40,643 nt of DNA, taken from Novosphingobium taihuense (GTDB lineage Bacteria; Pseudomonadota; Alphaproteobacteria; Sphingomonadales; Sphingomonadaceae). Below the pieces are notes generated by a model that saw only the letters and a list, made by a program, of their open reading frames with translations, was not told the origin of the DNA and did not search any database. The DNA lies in assembly GCF_007830315.1 (NCBI RefSeq), contig NZ_VLKJ01000018.1, positions 1 through 40,643 of the forward strand, written 5' to 3'. Positions 14,509 through 23,030 of this stretch are shown one piece after another. How positions within the stretch are numbered: the stretch's first letter is position 1; the number at the start of each line of letters is the position of its first letter. A program made the position numbers and the translations under genes.

Positions 14509-15528
14509 TCAGTCGATCCTGATCACCACCTTGCCAATCCGTGATGCGGTTTCGAAATACCGGAACGCCTCAGCCGCTTGCTCAAACCCGAACACCCGAT
14601 CGATGACCGGAACGATCTTCGCCTGTGCGATCGCGCGGTTCAATTGCTCGAACTGCTCGCGGCTGCCAACGCGTGTCGGATTGAGATGCTGCCCTCGCCA
14701 CATGAACAACCCAGGCATCCCACCAGTGCTACGGTCAAGCGCACCGATCAGGCTGATCCGCCCGCACTCACGGGTGGCCTTGATTGTCTCGATCCATCCG
14801 GTTGAACCGCCCACATCAAGCGCAACGTCGACCCCGCGCCCTCCCGTCGCATCGAGCACCGCAGCACTCCAGTCGGGTCTTGAACTGTCAACCACGCAAT
14901 CAGCGCCAAGCTCCCACAGCCGCTGCTGCTTGGCTGGTGATGTCGTTGTGGCGATCACGCGTGCGCCTGCAGCCTTGGCCAATTGCAGCGCGAAGATGGC
15001 AACCCCGCCGGTTCCCATCACAAGCACATCGTCGCCCGCCAGCAGGTGCATCTGCCCTTGGAGCGCCGCCCATGCCGTTACTCCCGCGCAAGGCAGGGTG
15101 GCGGCTTCCTCGAACGAAAGGTGATTGGGGACGACGACAACTTCGCTCTGGTCCACCTTTGTGTACTGCGCCAGCAACCCATCGTTCAGATGGCAACTCC
15201 GGCCCAGAACATTGAAATCATCCGGAATACGACCCGCAATCCAGGTTGGATGAAATGTCAGGGCAACCCGATCGCCAGGTTTCACGCGTGTCACGCTTTC
15301 TCCAACGCTGACAACTTCGCCAGCCCCGTCGCACATCGGGATGTGGTTTGGTGCCATCCCGGTGCCGACCTGCAACTGACCCTGCAAGCCCATCAGATCG
15401 CGAAAATTGATCGACGTCGCGCGCAGGCGAACGATCACCTGGCCAGCTACGGGAGGCGTTGGATCGGGCTCGTCGCACAGCGTCAGGCCGTCTGGTCCGG
15501 TGAAGGCAGGCACGCGGTAGAGTTTCAT
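14509..15528 (-). CDS. Zinc-free MDR-family NAD(P)-dependent oxidoreductase
   Basis: This 339-residue medium-chain dehydrogenase/reductase has an N-terminal GroES-like domain (SINFRDLMGLQG, CDGAGEVVSVGESV) and a Rossmann domain with GTGGVAIFALQLAKAAGA (about 171-188). The catalytic and structural zinc ligands of true alcohol dehydrogenases are absent, which places it with quinone oxidoreductase / enoyl reductase-like MDRs that reduce an activated C=C bond or oxidise without metal. AGGAG precedes the ATG. It stands alone between two intergenic gaps, 127 bases upstream of the P450 operon. A role in reducing an enone or enoyl intermediate is likely but unproven. Confidence 0.88.
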   Translation of the reverse strand: MKLYRVPAFTGPDGLTLCDEPDPTPPVAGQVIVRLRATSINFRDLMGLQGQLQVGTGMAPNHIPMCDGAGEVVSVGESVTRVKPGDRVALTFHPTWIAGRIPDDFNVLGRSCHLNDGLLAQYTKVDQSEVVVVPNHLSFEEAATLPCAGVTAWAALQGQMHLLAGDDVLVMGTGGVAIFALQLAKAAGARVIATTTSPAKQQRLWELGADCVVDSSRPDWSAAVLDATGGRGVDVALDVGGSTGWIETIKATRECGRISLIGALDRSTGGMPGLFMWRGQHLNPTRVGSREQFEQLNRAIAQAKIVPVIDRVFGFEQAAEAFRYFETASRIGKVVIRID

Positions 15529-15824
15529 GGGACGTCTCCTAAGACTGGGGCTCGGTCAATCGCATCGTTCTGAGCGTTCGTACTGGCGGTAAGGCGCACG
15601 ACGAAAACCGAACTCCTGCTTTCGTGCAGGTGCGGTTTATCCAGGTGAGAGACGGAGCCAATCATGCCACGCGGCTTACGATGGCCTTCGCCCCTTTCAG
15701 ACACGATTTCATCCCCGGACGCGCATGACAACCCGTGCAAGTTCGCATCACGAATGCGCAAATAACAGGATGATCTCGCGCGCGTCGCCTTCCATCGTAG
15801 GTGCGATCAGCTTTACGAGAGCGA
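15529..15824. other. Intergenic region, no gene seen
   Basis: This gap of 296 bases lies between the MFS stop and the MDR start. I see no convincing coding sequence. A 9-bp direct repeat GCGATCAGC (15803-15811 and 15821-15829) straddles the MFS 3' end. The promoter for the MDR gene should lie here. Confidence 0.4.
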
Positions 15825-17471
15825 TCAGCCGGAGCCGGGGTTTATTGGCAGGATGAGTCCTGGGTCACGGCTTTCCGGCAGCCAGCGGACCGACCCCATC
15901 GGCCGCTCGAGAAACCGGCGGATACGATCACTGCGCTGATCTGTCGTATGTGCCAACGCCCGATCAAGTATAGCCTGTTCGCCAGCGGTCATGCGTTCAC
16001 GCTGGCGCAGATAATCATGCCATGTCGGACAGGAAAACCTCTCAAGCCAGCGTTGTTCATCCGCAATATCTCGCGCGAGCGACCACATGTAAGCGCCGTT
16101 GCGCTGCCGGAAATGCCGCACCTCCAGCATCGCAGCGTAGAACTGGCGCGCTCGATCCGGATGGACGCTATACTCCACTTCCACAACGATCGGCCCGCTG
16201 CGCCCGGTCAGGCCAAGTCTGACCTCAGGCGTGGCCAACGGCTTATCACGACCGGTGAGATCGTTTGCCTCCTGATCCAGCGGCCAGATCCGGCTGGCAA
16301 CAACACAGCCCAACATGGCAAGACCCGAGCACGCAATGGCGTTTGCGGTTCCCACGCTCTGACCTACATGGCCCCACAACCAAGCACCACCGGCAAGGCC
16401 GCCAGCGATCGAAGCCTGAAATGCAGCCAGCGCCCGCCCCGCAACCCAGCGCGGTGCCTGAGTCTGAATCACGATATTGAACTGCGTGAGCGGCTGCATC
16501 CACATCACACCGGCCACGAACAACACAGGCATCGCGAACCAGATCGACCGTCCCTGCGACAAAAGGATCATTGCCACACCCAGTATTGCCGTGCTGCTGC
16601 CGATATGCAACTCACCCGACAGCTTGCGTCGCAGGGTTGGCATGACCAAGGCGCCAACAACTGCACCAATGCCGAACACTCCGAGCAGCAAGCCGTAGGT
16701 AGCGGCGCTGCCGCCAAGTAATTCGCGCGCAACCAACGGCATGAGTGAAGAAATCGATCCTCCCGCAATGCCAGTCAACGCCGATCGGATAATCACGGAT
16801 CGGGTGGTCGGCGAATACATCACATAGCGCACGCCGGAAATGATCGCCCACCCGATACGCTCGGGCGGCAGACGCGGTGTTTCCCGCTCTCTGCGCCATA
16901 GGAAAATGGCCAGTAAAATGGGAAGATAGCACAATGCCGTGACGCCGAAGGCCGCGACTGATCCGGCTGCAGCAACGATCAGTCCACCAATGGCGGGGCC
17001 GAAACTGCGTGCAATGTTGTAGCTGACCGAATTGAGCGCAACGGCAGGACCGATATCTTCATTGGGCACCTGTTCGCTGACAGAAGCCTGCCATGCCGGA
17101 CCAAACATGGCATTGGCTGTTCCAGTCAGGAAACACAGCATCAGCAGAAGGGTTGGAGTCAGCCACTCCGCGACTGCCGCGCCGGTCAGCAGTAAGGAAC
17201 TGCAGAATGCAAAGCCAAGCATGATCATGCTGACCTTGCGCCGGTCATAGGTATCTGAAATGGCCCCCGCAGCCATTGAAAACAACATGTAGGGTAGCAT
17301 CAGCGCGGTCTGGATCAGTGCTACCAGATCGGTCCGGCCGCTCAGTTCGGTCATCGCCCAGCCAGCGCCGACGCCGTTGATAAGGAGGCCAAAATTGGAC
17401 AGAAGACTGGCTGTCCATATCCGTCGGAACACTGTGTGACGCAGGGGCGCGAATGATGATCCGCTCTTCAT
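15825..17471 (-). CDS. MFS transporter (EntS/DHA3-type) with C-terminal ABM-like domain
   Basis: This encodes 548 residues. The first roughly 410 form an MFS_3 (EntS-like) transporter: an N-terminal FRRIWTASLLSNFG, many hydrophobic spans, and the loop AGAISDTYDRRKV between helices 2 and 3. The last roughly 130 residues are soluble and begin near GPIVVEVEYSVHPDR, with FYAAMLEVRHFRQRNGAYMW and WLERFSCPTWHDYLRQRERM, resembling an antibiotic-biosynthesis-monooxygenase (ferredoxin-like barrel) domain. The transporter family usually exports small molecules by proton antiport. Here it may expel a toxic intermediate or take up substrate. It follows the OYE and SnoaL-like genes on the same strand. Confidence 0.88.
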   Translation of the reverse strand: MKSGSSFAPLRHTVFRRIWTASLLSNFGLLINGVGAGWAMTELSGRTDLVALIQTALMLPYMLFSMAAGAISDTYDRRKVSMIMLGFAFCSSLLLTGAAVAEWLTPTLLLMLCFLTGTANAMFGPAWQASVSEQVPNEDIGPAVALNSVSYNIARSFGPAIGGLIVAAAGSVAAFGVTALCYLPILLAIFLWRRERETPRLPPERIGWAIISGVRYVMYSPTTRSVIIRSALTGIAGGSISSLMPLVARELLGGSAATYGLLLGVFGIGAVVGALVMPTLRRKLSGELHIGSSTAILGVAMILLSQGRSIWFAMPVLFVAGVMWMQPLTQFNIVIQTQAPRWVAGRALAAFQASIAGGLAGGAWLWGHVGQSVGTANAIACSGLAMLGCVVASRIWPLDQEANDLTGRDKPLATPEVRLGLTGRSGPIVVEVEYSVHPDRARQFYAAMLEVRHFRQRNGAYMWSLARDIADEQRWLERFSCPTWHDYLRQRERMTAGEQAILDRALAHTTDQRSDRIRRFLERPMGSVRWLPESRDPGLILPINPGSG

Positions 17472-17557
17472 TCGCCAATGCCTGTCATAAGCCTTGCCCT
17501 CATCACCTCAAACGCCAGAGTAAAGCGGCGCATAAGGTCTTTGCCTGCCCGTCGCAA

Positions 17558-18067
17558 TCAGGGCTGGCCAATAACTCCGCTCAGCAACAGGCTTCGGGAC
17601 GCTTCGGACCCATTCATCAGTCGGTTGATCCGCCGAACGACTTTCCAGCAGCCCCCGTCTTCCCGCGAAAGCTCCCATCGATTTGAGGCAACACGGGCAA
17701 CGCGCCAGCCATCGCCTGTGCAAACATAGACCCGCGAATAATTGGTGGCGACTGCCACATCCCCAGCCAGAGTGATCAGCGGCAGGCTCATCACATGGGC
17801 GCAGCCAGGCTCAACAAATCCAAGGTGCATTGGATCGTCAACAATCGCACCGACTTCGACCGCACTTTCGAACACGTGATGTTCAGTCTCGTACGTACCG
17901 TCAGCAGACCACAGGGCCTCAAGCCCTTCGCGGCTCAGCCCGTCCACAGCGGGGCCATAGCTGGCAACCAGCTGATAGATGGCGTGCCAATCCTCCATCT
18001 CGCGCAGCCGGTGCTCAAGCGCCGTCAGTCGCTCATTCGTCGGATCTACAGGCCCTGTTCCAATCAC
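17558..18067 (-). CDS. SnoaL/NTF2-like protein
   Basis: This encodes 169 residues of the NTF2/SnoaL cone fold: an N-terminal helix with EDWHAIYQLVASYGPAVDG, then ALWSADGTYE, and later strands ending WKVVRRINRLM. The fold serves ketosteroid isomerases, SnoaL cyclases, scytalone dehydratases and small subunits of ring dioxygenases. The Tyr and Asp/His pattern near YGPAVDG and EPGCAHVM could form an acid-base pocket, but a specific activity cannot be assigned. Its GTG start overlaps the OYE stop by four bases (GTGA), so the two proteins are probably made together and may act in sequence on an enone. Confidence 0.82.
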   Translation of the reverse strand: MIGTGPVDPTNERLTALEHRLREMEDWHAIYQLVASYGPAVDGLSREGLEALWSADGTYETEHHVFESAVEVGAIVDDPMHLGFVEPGCAHVMSLPLITLAGDVAVATNYSRVYVCTGDGWRVARVASNRWELSREDGGCWKVVRRINRLMNGSEASRSLLLSGVIGQP

Positions 18068-19260
18068 ATTGTGCTGTCCTGATAGCGAGTCATGGGTGTC
18101 TCACCGCTGTCCTGCAGCTTGCGTAGAGCACCTACCCTCTTGTCAAGCCACCAGCCTGCTTCCTGCGGCCAGTCGTCGTAGCTTTCTCCCAGCAGAACAT
18201 TGCGGGCATGATGTGTCCAGTTGGGATCAGCCAGCAATTCCCGGCCAATGGCCACGATATCAGCGTCGCCCGAACGCAGGATCGCTTCTGCCTGATGAGG
18301 ATCGACGATCAGCCCGACAGTGGCGACCAATCCATCATCGAGACCATCACGCATGGCGCGAGAATATGGCGCGTGGAACGCGTATCCGCGACGCACCCTG
18401 ACATCGGACGTGCGGTCAGAGATTGCACCGCCGGAAGAACAGTCAATCACATCGACGCCCAATGCGAGCAATTCCCGGCAGAAGATCAAGCTGTCCTCAA
18501 CGGTCCAGCCACCTTCGATCCCGTCAAGAACAGAGAGGCGATAGAACAATGCGCAGTCAGCAGGGATCGCAGCGCGAATGGCGCTGACTACTTCCAGCGG
18601 AAAGCGCATGCGGTTCTCCAGGCTGCCGCCATAGCGATCTGTGCGATGGTTGGAGATTGGAGACAGGAAAGCGTGCAGCAGGTAACCGTGCGCACCGTGC
18701 AGGTCGATGATCCGAAATCCGGCATCCGCCGCCCGTCTGGCTGCAGATGCCCAAAGCCCGACATTCCTGATGATGTCGGCTCCTGTCATCTCGAGCGGAA
18801 CCTGCCAACCTGGTCCGGGCGATATCGCGCTCGGTCCTATTGTTTCCCATGGTGCTTCGCCACGCGCCATATCTGCCTGAGTCAGCGGCCCCATGCCGTC
18901 CCATGGGGCCTGCATCGATGCCTTGCGCCCGGCGTGCACAAGCTGAATGCCAGGGATCGAACCCTGACTGGATATGAAGCTTGCCACCCGCGCCAACGGT
19001 TCGATCTGCTCGTCCGACCAGAGGCCAAGATCGGTGTGGCTCATCCGCCCGATGGGCTCGATCGCTGTCGCCTCGGCAATCACCATGCCCGCGCCACCCA
19101 TGGCAAACCGGCCAAGCTGAACGAGATGAAGGTCATTGGCCTTGCCGCTGTCATCGCTCGCATACTGCTGCATTGGCGAGACCATGACCCGGTTGGGGGC
19201 CGTGAAGCCTCGGATGGTCAGCGGCGCGAACAGGAGGCAAGCCACGTCAGCATTGTTCAC
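18064..19260 (-). CDS. Old Yellow Enzyme (YqjM-type NADH:flavin oxidoreductase)
   Basis: This 398-residue FMN barrel reduces alpha,beta-unsaturated carbonyls. Visible motifs are IQLVHAGRKAS, the substrate-binding His pair HGAH (His188, His191), and HAFLSPISNHRTDRYGGSLENR. In YqjM the flavin-tuning residue is Cys26 in SPMCQY; here the sequence is SPMQQYA, with Gln31 in that place, so redox behaviour may differ. A C-terminal extension with WPQEAGWWLDKR is common in proteobacterial members. It is coupled to the SnoaL-like gene and upstream of the MFS transporter. Likely work: hydrogenation of a ring or side-chain enone, the opposite direction to the KstD-like enzyme. Confidence 0.92.
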   Translation of the reverse strand: MNNADVACLLFAPLTIRGFTAPNRVMVSPMQQYASDDSGKANDLHLVQLGRFAMGGAGMVIAEATAIEPIGRMSHTDLGLWSDEQIEPLARVASFISSQGSIPGIQLVHAGRKASMQAPWDGMGPLTQADMARGEAPWETIGPSAISPGPGWQVPLEMTGADIIRNVGLWASAARRAADAGFRIIDLHGAHGYLLHAFLSPISNHRTDRYGGSLENRMRFPLEVVSAIRAAIPADCALFYRLSVLDGIEGGWTVEDSLIFCRELLALGVDVIDCSSGGAISDRTSDVRVRRGYAFHAPYSRAMRDGLDDGLVATVGLIVDPHQAEAILRSGDADIVAIGRELLADPNWTHHARNVLLGESYDDWPQEAGWWLDKRVGALRKLQDSGETPMTRYQDSTM

Positions 19261-19385
19261 GTCGGATACTCCTCATGTTCCGACCCATCCCTTTCATGCT
19301 TTTGCGGAAGAGCTTCAACCTACGTGCCTGGCAACGTCTGGGCGGAACGCCGCGTTCTATCTCAATCGTGACGCATTTTGCCGTG

Positions 19386-20612
19386 TCAAAGAACGGCGCA
19401 TGCTCGCAGATGGGCAATCTTCTCGGCGTTATAGCCCAGCACTTCGCGCAGCACTGCATCGTTGTCCTGCCCCAGCGTCGGTGGTGCTGTCGCCTCGCCG
19501 ATCGGGGTGGCGGACATACGGATGGGGTTACGCAAGATCGGCAGTTCACCTGCAACCTGATGGTGCGTGTGGGCAAGCATCTCGCGGTACTGAATCTGCG
19601 GATTGTCGAACACCATCGATACGTCATTCACCGGACTCGCCGGGACGTCGGCCTCTTCAAGGTCTTCCAGCCACTCGGCCGCCGAACGCTTGAGGAACAA
19701 GGCGTCGAGTTTGGCCAGAAGCGTATCTCGATTGGTGATGCGCTTCTGCACCGCGTCGAAGCGTGGGTCCGATGCCAGTTCTGGCTCACCCAGCACGCGC
19801 ATGAGCGCACCGAACTGCTTGTTCGTGCTCGCCACGATAAAGATTTCGCGGTCGCTGCATTTGAAGGTTTGCGATGGAATACCGCCAAACCCACCATTGC
19901 CGCGCCGTTCCGGGACATTGCCCGAAATCAGGTAATTCTGCACATAGTGCGAAAGCGAGGCCAGGCCGCAATCGAGCAGGGCCATGTCGATGAACTGCCC
20001 TTCCCCGGTGTTGTCACGGTGGCGCAGCGCGGCAAGGATTGCGCTGGATGCATAAAGTCCGGTCAGGATGTCGACCATTGACACGCCTACCTTCATCGGT
20101 CCGCCGCCCGGAACGCCATCGGGCAAGCCAGACACGCTCATCATTCCACACATGGCTTGAAAAACACCATCGTAACCCGGTCGTGCCGAGAACGGCCCGT
20201 CCTGCCCGAAGCCCGTGACGGAGCAATAAATCAGTCCGGGATTGATGGCTTTGAGACTTTCGTAATCAAGGCCGTACTTGGCAAGAACCCCGGTGCGGAA
20301 GTTTTCGATGAACACGTCAGACTTGGCCGCAAGTTCGCGCAGCAGCGCCGCGCCTTCGGGCTTGGAATGGTCTACCGTAATGCCGCGCTTGTTCCGATTG
20401 CAGCTGAGATAGAAGCCAGCATCGGCTGTTGGATTGCCCTTGGCATCATTGACGAAAGGGGGGCCATAGGATCGGCTGTCATCGCCAGAGCCCGGGCGCT
20501 CGACCTTGATGACCTCAGCGCCAAGATCACCCAGCAATTGGGTGCAGTAGGGCGCAGCCAGAATACGGCTGAGGTCAAGGACCCTGATGCCCTTCAAGGC
20601 TTCTGATGGCAT
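19386..20612 (-). CDS. Class III CoA-transferase (CaiB/BaiF family)
   Basis: This encodes 408 residues starting MPSEALKGIRVLDLSRILAAP. The start is chosen because GGGGGAG lies just upstream; open sequence further 5' runs into the divergent promoter. Signature elements are the N-terminal GIRVLDLSR, DLGAEVIKVERPGSGDD, and the active-site region RPGYDGVFQAMCGMM, whose Asp forms the aspartyl-CoA anhydride. C-terminal GGIPSQTF and the AEWLEDLEEADVP helix also fit. The enzyme moves CoA between acids. As no acyl-CoA ligase is present, it may be the activation step for the pathway acid. BaiF in bile-acid bacteria does comparable work. It is divergent from the FadJ-type gene, sharing a 199-base promoter region. 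Confidence 0.9.
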   Translation of the reverse strand: MPSEALKGIRVLDLSRILAAPYCTQLLGDLGAEVIKVERPGSGDDSRSYGPPFVNDAKGNPTADAGFYLSCNRNKRGITVDHSKPEGAALLRELAAKSDVFIENFRTGVLAKYGLDYESLKAINPGLIYCSVTGFGQDGPFSARPGYDGVFQAMCGMMSVSGLPDGVPGGGPMKVGVSMVDILTGLYASSAILAALRHRDNTGEGQFIDMALLDCGLASLSHYVQNYLISGNVPERRGNGGFGGIPSQTFKCSDREIFIVASTNKQFGALMRVLGEPELASDPRFDAVQKRITNRDTLLAKLDALFLKRSAAEWLEDLEEADVPASPVNDVSMVFDNPQIQYREMLAHTHHQVAGELPILRNPIRMSATPIGEATAPPTLGQDNDAVLREVLGYNAEKIAHLRACAVL

Positions 20613-20811
20613 AACTCCCCCGCTCCCTGCATGACTTGGATTCTCACACACCAACTTTGCCGGGGCAGGACAACCTTGGTGACTGGCACATCGTAACAGC
20701 GATATGTCCCCTCCCAATACTGCCGACGCTCGCCTTCTCTGGCCTGTATTGCCAAAGGAACTTGCAACGGCCCAAACGGGCAACGTGAGATTACAGCGAG
20801 TGGAGTCTGGC
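20613..20811. promoter_or_regulatory. Divergent promoter region between CoA-transferase and FadJ-type genes
   Basis: These 199 bases lie between two divergent starts and must contain both promoters. A short inverted repeat CACCAA (20649-20654) / TTGGTG (20676-20681) is the only symmetry I note. No clear sigma70 boxes are seen. Confidence 0.35.
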
Positions 20812-22896
20812 ATGAGCGCAGTTGCGTACGAGGTTGATGGCGAAGTTGCGGTACTCACGGTCAACTATCCGCCGGTCAACGCGCTGAGCGCTGCCGTTCG
20901 AACCGGGCTTGGAGAAGGGATAGAACGCGCTCTTGCGGACGATGCGGTGAAGGCATTGGTCATTCTTGGCGGCGGCAAGACCTTCATCGCCGGCGCAGAC
21001 ATTACCGAATTCGGCACGGACAAAAGCCAGGTCAAGCCAGCCCTGAAAGACCTGCAGAAAATGCTGGAAACCTCCCCGAAGCTCACCATTGCTGCAATTC
21101 ACGGCACCGCTCTGGGCGGCGGACTTGAACTTGCCCTTACCTGCCATGCCCGCGTCGCGGTTGCTTCGGCCAAGGTTGGCCTTCCCGAAGTGAACCTTGG
21201 CATTCTTCCCGGTGCTGGCGGCACGCAGCGCCTGCCCCGCCTTACCGGCGTCGATGTGGCCATCGATCTGATCACGTCCGGCAAGCACATCCCTGCGGCA
21301 AAGGCGCGTGAACTCGGCGTTGTCGATGCAATCGTCGACGACGTGCGCAGCGGAGCCGTGGCCTTTGCGCGTGAATCGCTGGCCTCGGGCAAGTCGTTCG
21401 TTGCGGTGATCGACCGGAACGAGAAGATCAACGGTATCGAGCCTTCGGTTTTTGCCGAAGCCCGCAAGACCGTGGGCAAGAAGGCGCGCGGGAAGATCGC
21501 ACCGATGGTGATCATCGACTGCATCGAAGCCGCCTGCACCCTTCCGGCTGCGGAGGGCCTCGCCTTTGAGGCTGAAAAGTTCCAGGAGCTTTACGCCAGC
21601 GATCAGCGCGGTGCCTTGATGCACTATTTCTTTGCCGAACGGCAGGCACGCAAGATTCCGGGTATTTCGGCCGATGTGCAGCCCAGGAAGATTGCTTCGT
21701 GCGCGATCATCGGTGCAGGCACCATGGGCGGCGGCATTGCCATGTGCTTTGCCAATGCAGGCATCCCGGTAACCTTGCTTGATCTCAATCAGGAAGCCCT
21801 CGATCGCGGAATCGGCGTGGTCCGCAAGAACTATGGCATCTCGGTCTCGCGCGGCTCGATGAGCCAGGACAAGATGGACAAGGCTTTGTCCCTGATCACG
21901 CCCACCACAAGCTATGACGATCTGGCCCAGTGCGACATCGTGATCGAAGCTGCACTGGAACGGATGGACGTGAAGAAGGAAATCTTCGCCCGTCTCGACA
22001 AGCTGATGAAGCCCGGTGCTATCCTTGCCACCAACACAAGCTACCTTTCGATCGACGAAATTGCGAGCGCCACAAGCCGCCCGGGCGATGTGGTTGGCTG
22101 CCACTTCTTCTCGCCCGCAAATGTGATGAAGCTTCTTGAAAACGTCCGCAGCGCCGTGACATCGCCAGAGACAATTGTCACTGTCATGGAAATGGGCAAG
22201 GCGATCGGCAAGGTGCCAGTTCTGGCTGGAAGCACCGAAGGCTTCATCGGCAATCGGATGCTGCAATACTACACGGGCGAAGCGGAATTTCTGCTGGAAC
22301 AGGGCGCAACACCTGAACAGATCGATCGCGTGGCAACCAAGTTCGGCATGGCCATGGGGCCGATGTCGATGCGCGATCTGGCTGGCATGGACATGGCAGT
22401 CGTCTCGCGCAAGGGCCGCGCTGCCAGCATCCCGGCGGGTGAGCGCGTTTCGCCCATCGTCGAACGCCTTGTCGAAGCAGGCCGATTTGGCCAGAAGACC
22501 AACAAGGGCTTCTACCGTTATGAAGGGCGCGAGAAGCTATCTGATCCCGAAACGATGGAAATCATCGAAGGCGTGTCGAAGGAATTCGGCATCACCCGTC
22601 GTGAATTCACCGACGAGGAAGTCGAGGCCCGCCTGTTCGCTCCGCTCGTGAACGAGGGCGCCAAGGAGATCGAGGACGGGACCGCAATCCGCGCCAGCGA
22701 TATCGATGTGGCATGGGTCAATGGATATGGCTTCCCCGTCCACCGCGGCGGCCCGATGTATTGGGGCGAGAAGTACGGTCTCGACAAGATCTACCAGATG
22801 GCGCTCGACGCCGAAAAGCGTAACGGTCCGCGCTGGGGCCCCGGCAAGCTGCTCGAACGCCTGGCCAAGGAAGGCAAGGGCTGGAAAGACGCATGA
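20812..22896 (+). CDS. fadJ: Bifunctional enoyl-CoA hydratase / 3-hydroxyacyl-CoA dehydrogenase (FadJ-like)
   Basis: This 694-residue enzyme carries out the second and third steps of beta-oxidation. The start MSAVAYEVDG has GGAG about eight bases upstream. The N-terminal crotonase domain has GKTFIAGADITEF (oxyanion hole), HGTALGGGLELALT and GLPEVNLGILPGAGGTQRLP; both catalytic acids, Glu106 and Glu126, are present. The C-terminal dehydrogenase has the NAD motif IIGAGTMGGGIAMCFANAG near 300 and catalytic His in GCHFFSPANVMKLLE near 430, followed by EGFIGNRM. The layout matches sphingomonad FadJ/FadN-type enzymes. No thiolase gene follows, unlike in fadBA operons, so cleavage must occur elsewhere or by the aldolase-like pair at 36922-38471. 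Confidence 0.93.
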   Translation: MSAVAYEVDGEVAVLTVNYPPVNALSAAVRTGLGEGIERALADDAVKALVILGGGKTFIAGADITEFGTDKSQVKPALKDLQKMLETSPKLTIAAIHGTALGGGLELALTCHARVAVASAKVGLPEVNLGILPGAGGTQRLPRLTGVDVAIDLITSGKHIPAAKARELGVVDAIVDDVRSGAVAFARESLASGKSFVAVIDRNEKINGIEPSVFAEARKTVGKKARGKIAPMVIIDCIEAACTLPAAEGLAFEAEKFQELYASDQRGALMHYFFAERQARKIPGISADVQPRKIASCAIIGAGTMGGGIAMCFANAGIPVTLLDLNQEALDRGIGVVRKNYGISVSRGSMSQDKMDKALSLITPTTSYDDLAQCDIVIEAALERMDVKKEIFARLDKLMKPGAILATNTSYLSIDEIASATSRPGDVVGCHFFSPANVMKLLENVRSAVTSPETIVTVMEMGKAIGKVPVLAGSTEGFIGNRMLQYYTGEAEFLLEQGATPEQIDRVATKFGMAMGPMSMRDLAGMDMAVVSRKGRAASIPAGERVSPIVERLVEAGRFGQKTNKGFYRYEGREKLSDPETMEIIEGVSKEFGITRREFTDEEVEARLFAPLVNEGAKEIEDGTAIRASDIDVAWVNGYGFPVHRGGPMYWGEKYGLDKIYQMALDAEKRNGPRWGPGKLLERLAKEGKGWKDA

Positions 22897-22902
22897 CCGC
22901 AG

Positions 22903-22978
22903 ACGGTGTGGTGAAGGAAATGGCACAGGATCAGGGTGAAGTCGCTTCGCCCCCTCGCCGCTCCTGCCACCACACCGT
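22903..22978. terminator. Nested double hairpin between convergent genes
   Basis: The outer arms ACGGTGTGGTG (22903-22913) and CACCACACCGT (22968-22978) are perfectly complementary over 11 bases. Inside, GGGTGAAG (22934-22941) pairs with CTTCGCCC (22945-22952) over 8 bp with one G-U and a 3-base loop. It lies between the FadJ stop and the convergent MDR stop, so a two-way terminator is the simplest reading. Confidence 0.45.
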
Positions 22979-23030
22979 TGGCGACGGCATCTTCGGCCAT
23001 CACATGCGGCGATAGGGTACGATCAACTTG

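Noticed and set aside
20791..22266. 491-codon open frame antisense to the FadJ-type gene
   Set aside because: The opposite strand encodes complete crotonase and dehydrogenase motifs, while this frame is His/Arg/Gly-rich with no recognisable domain.
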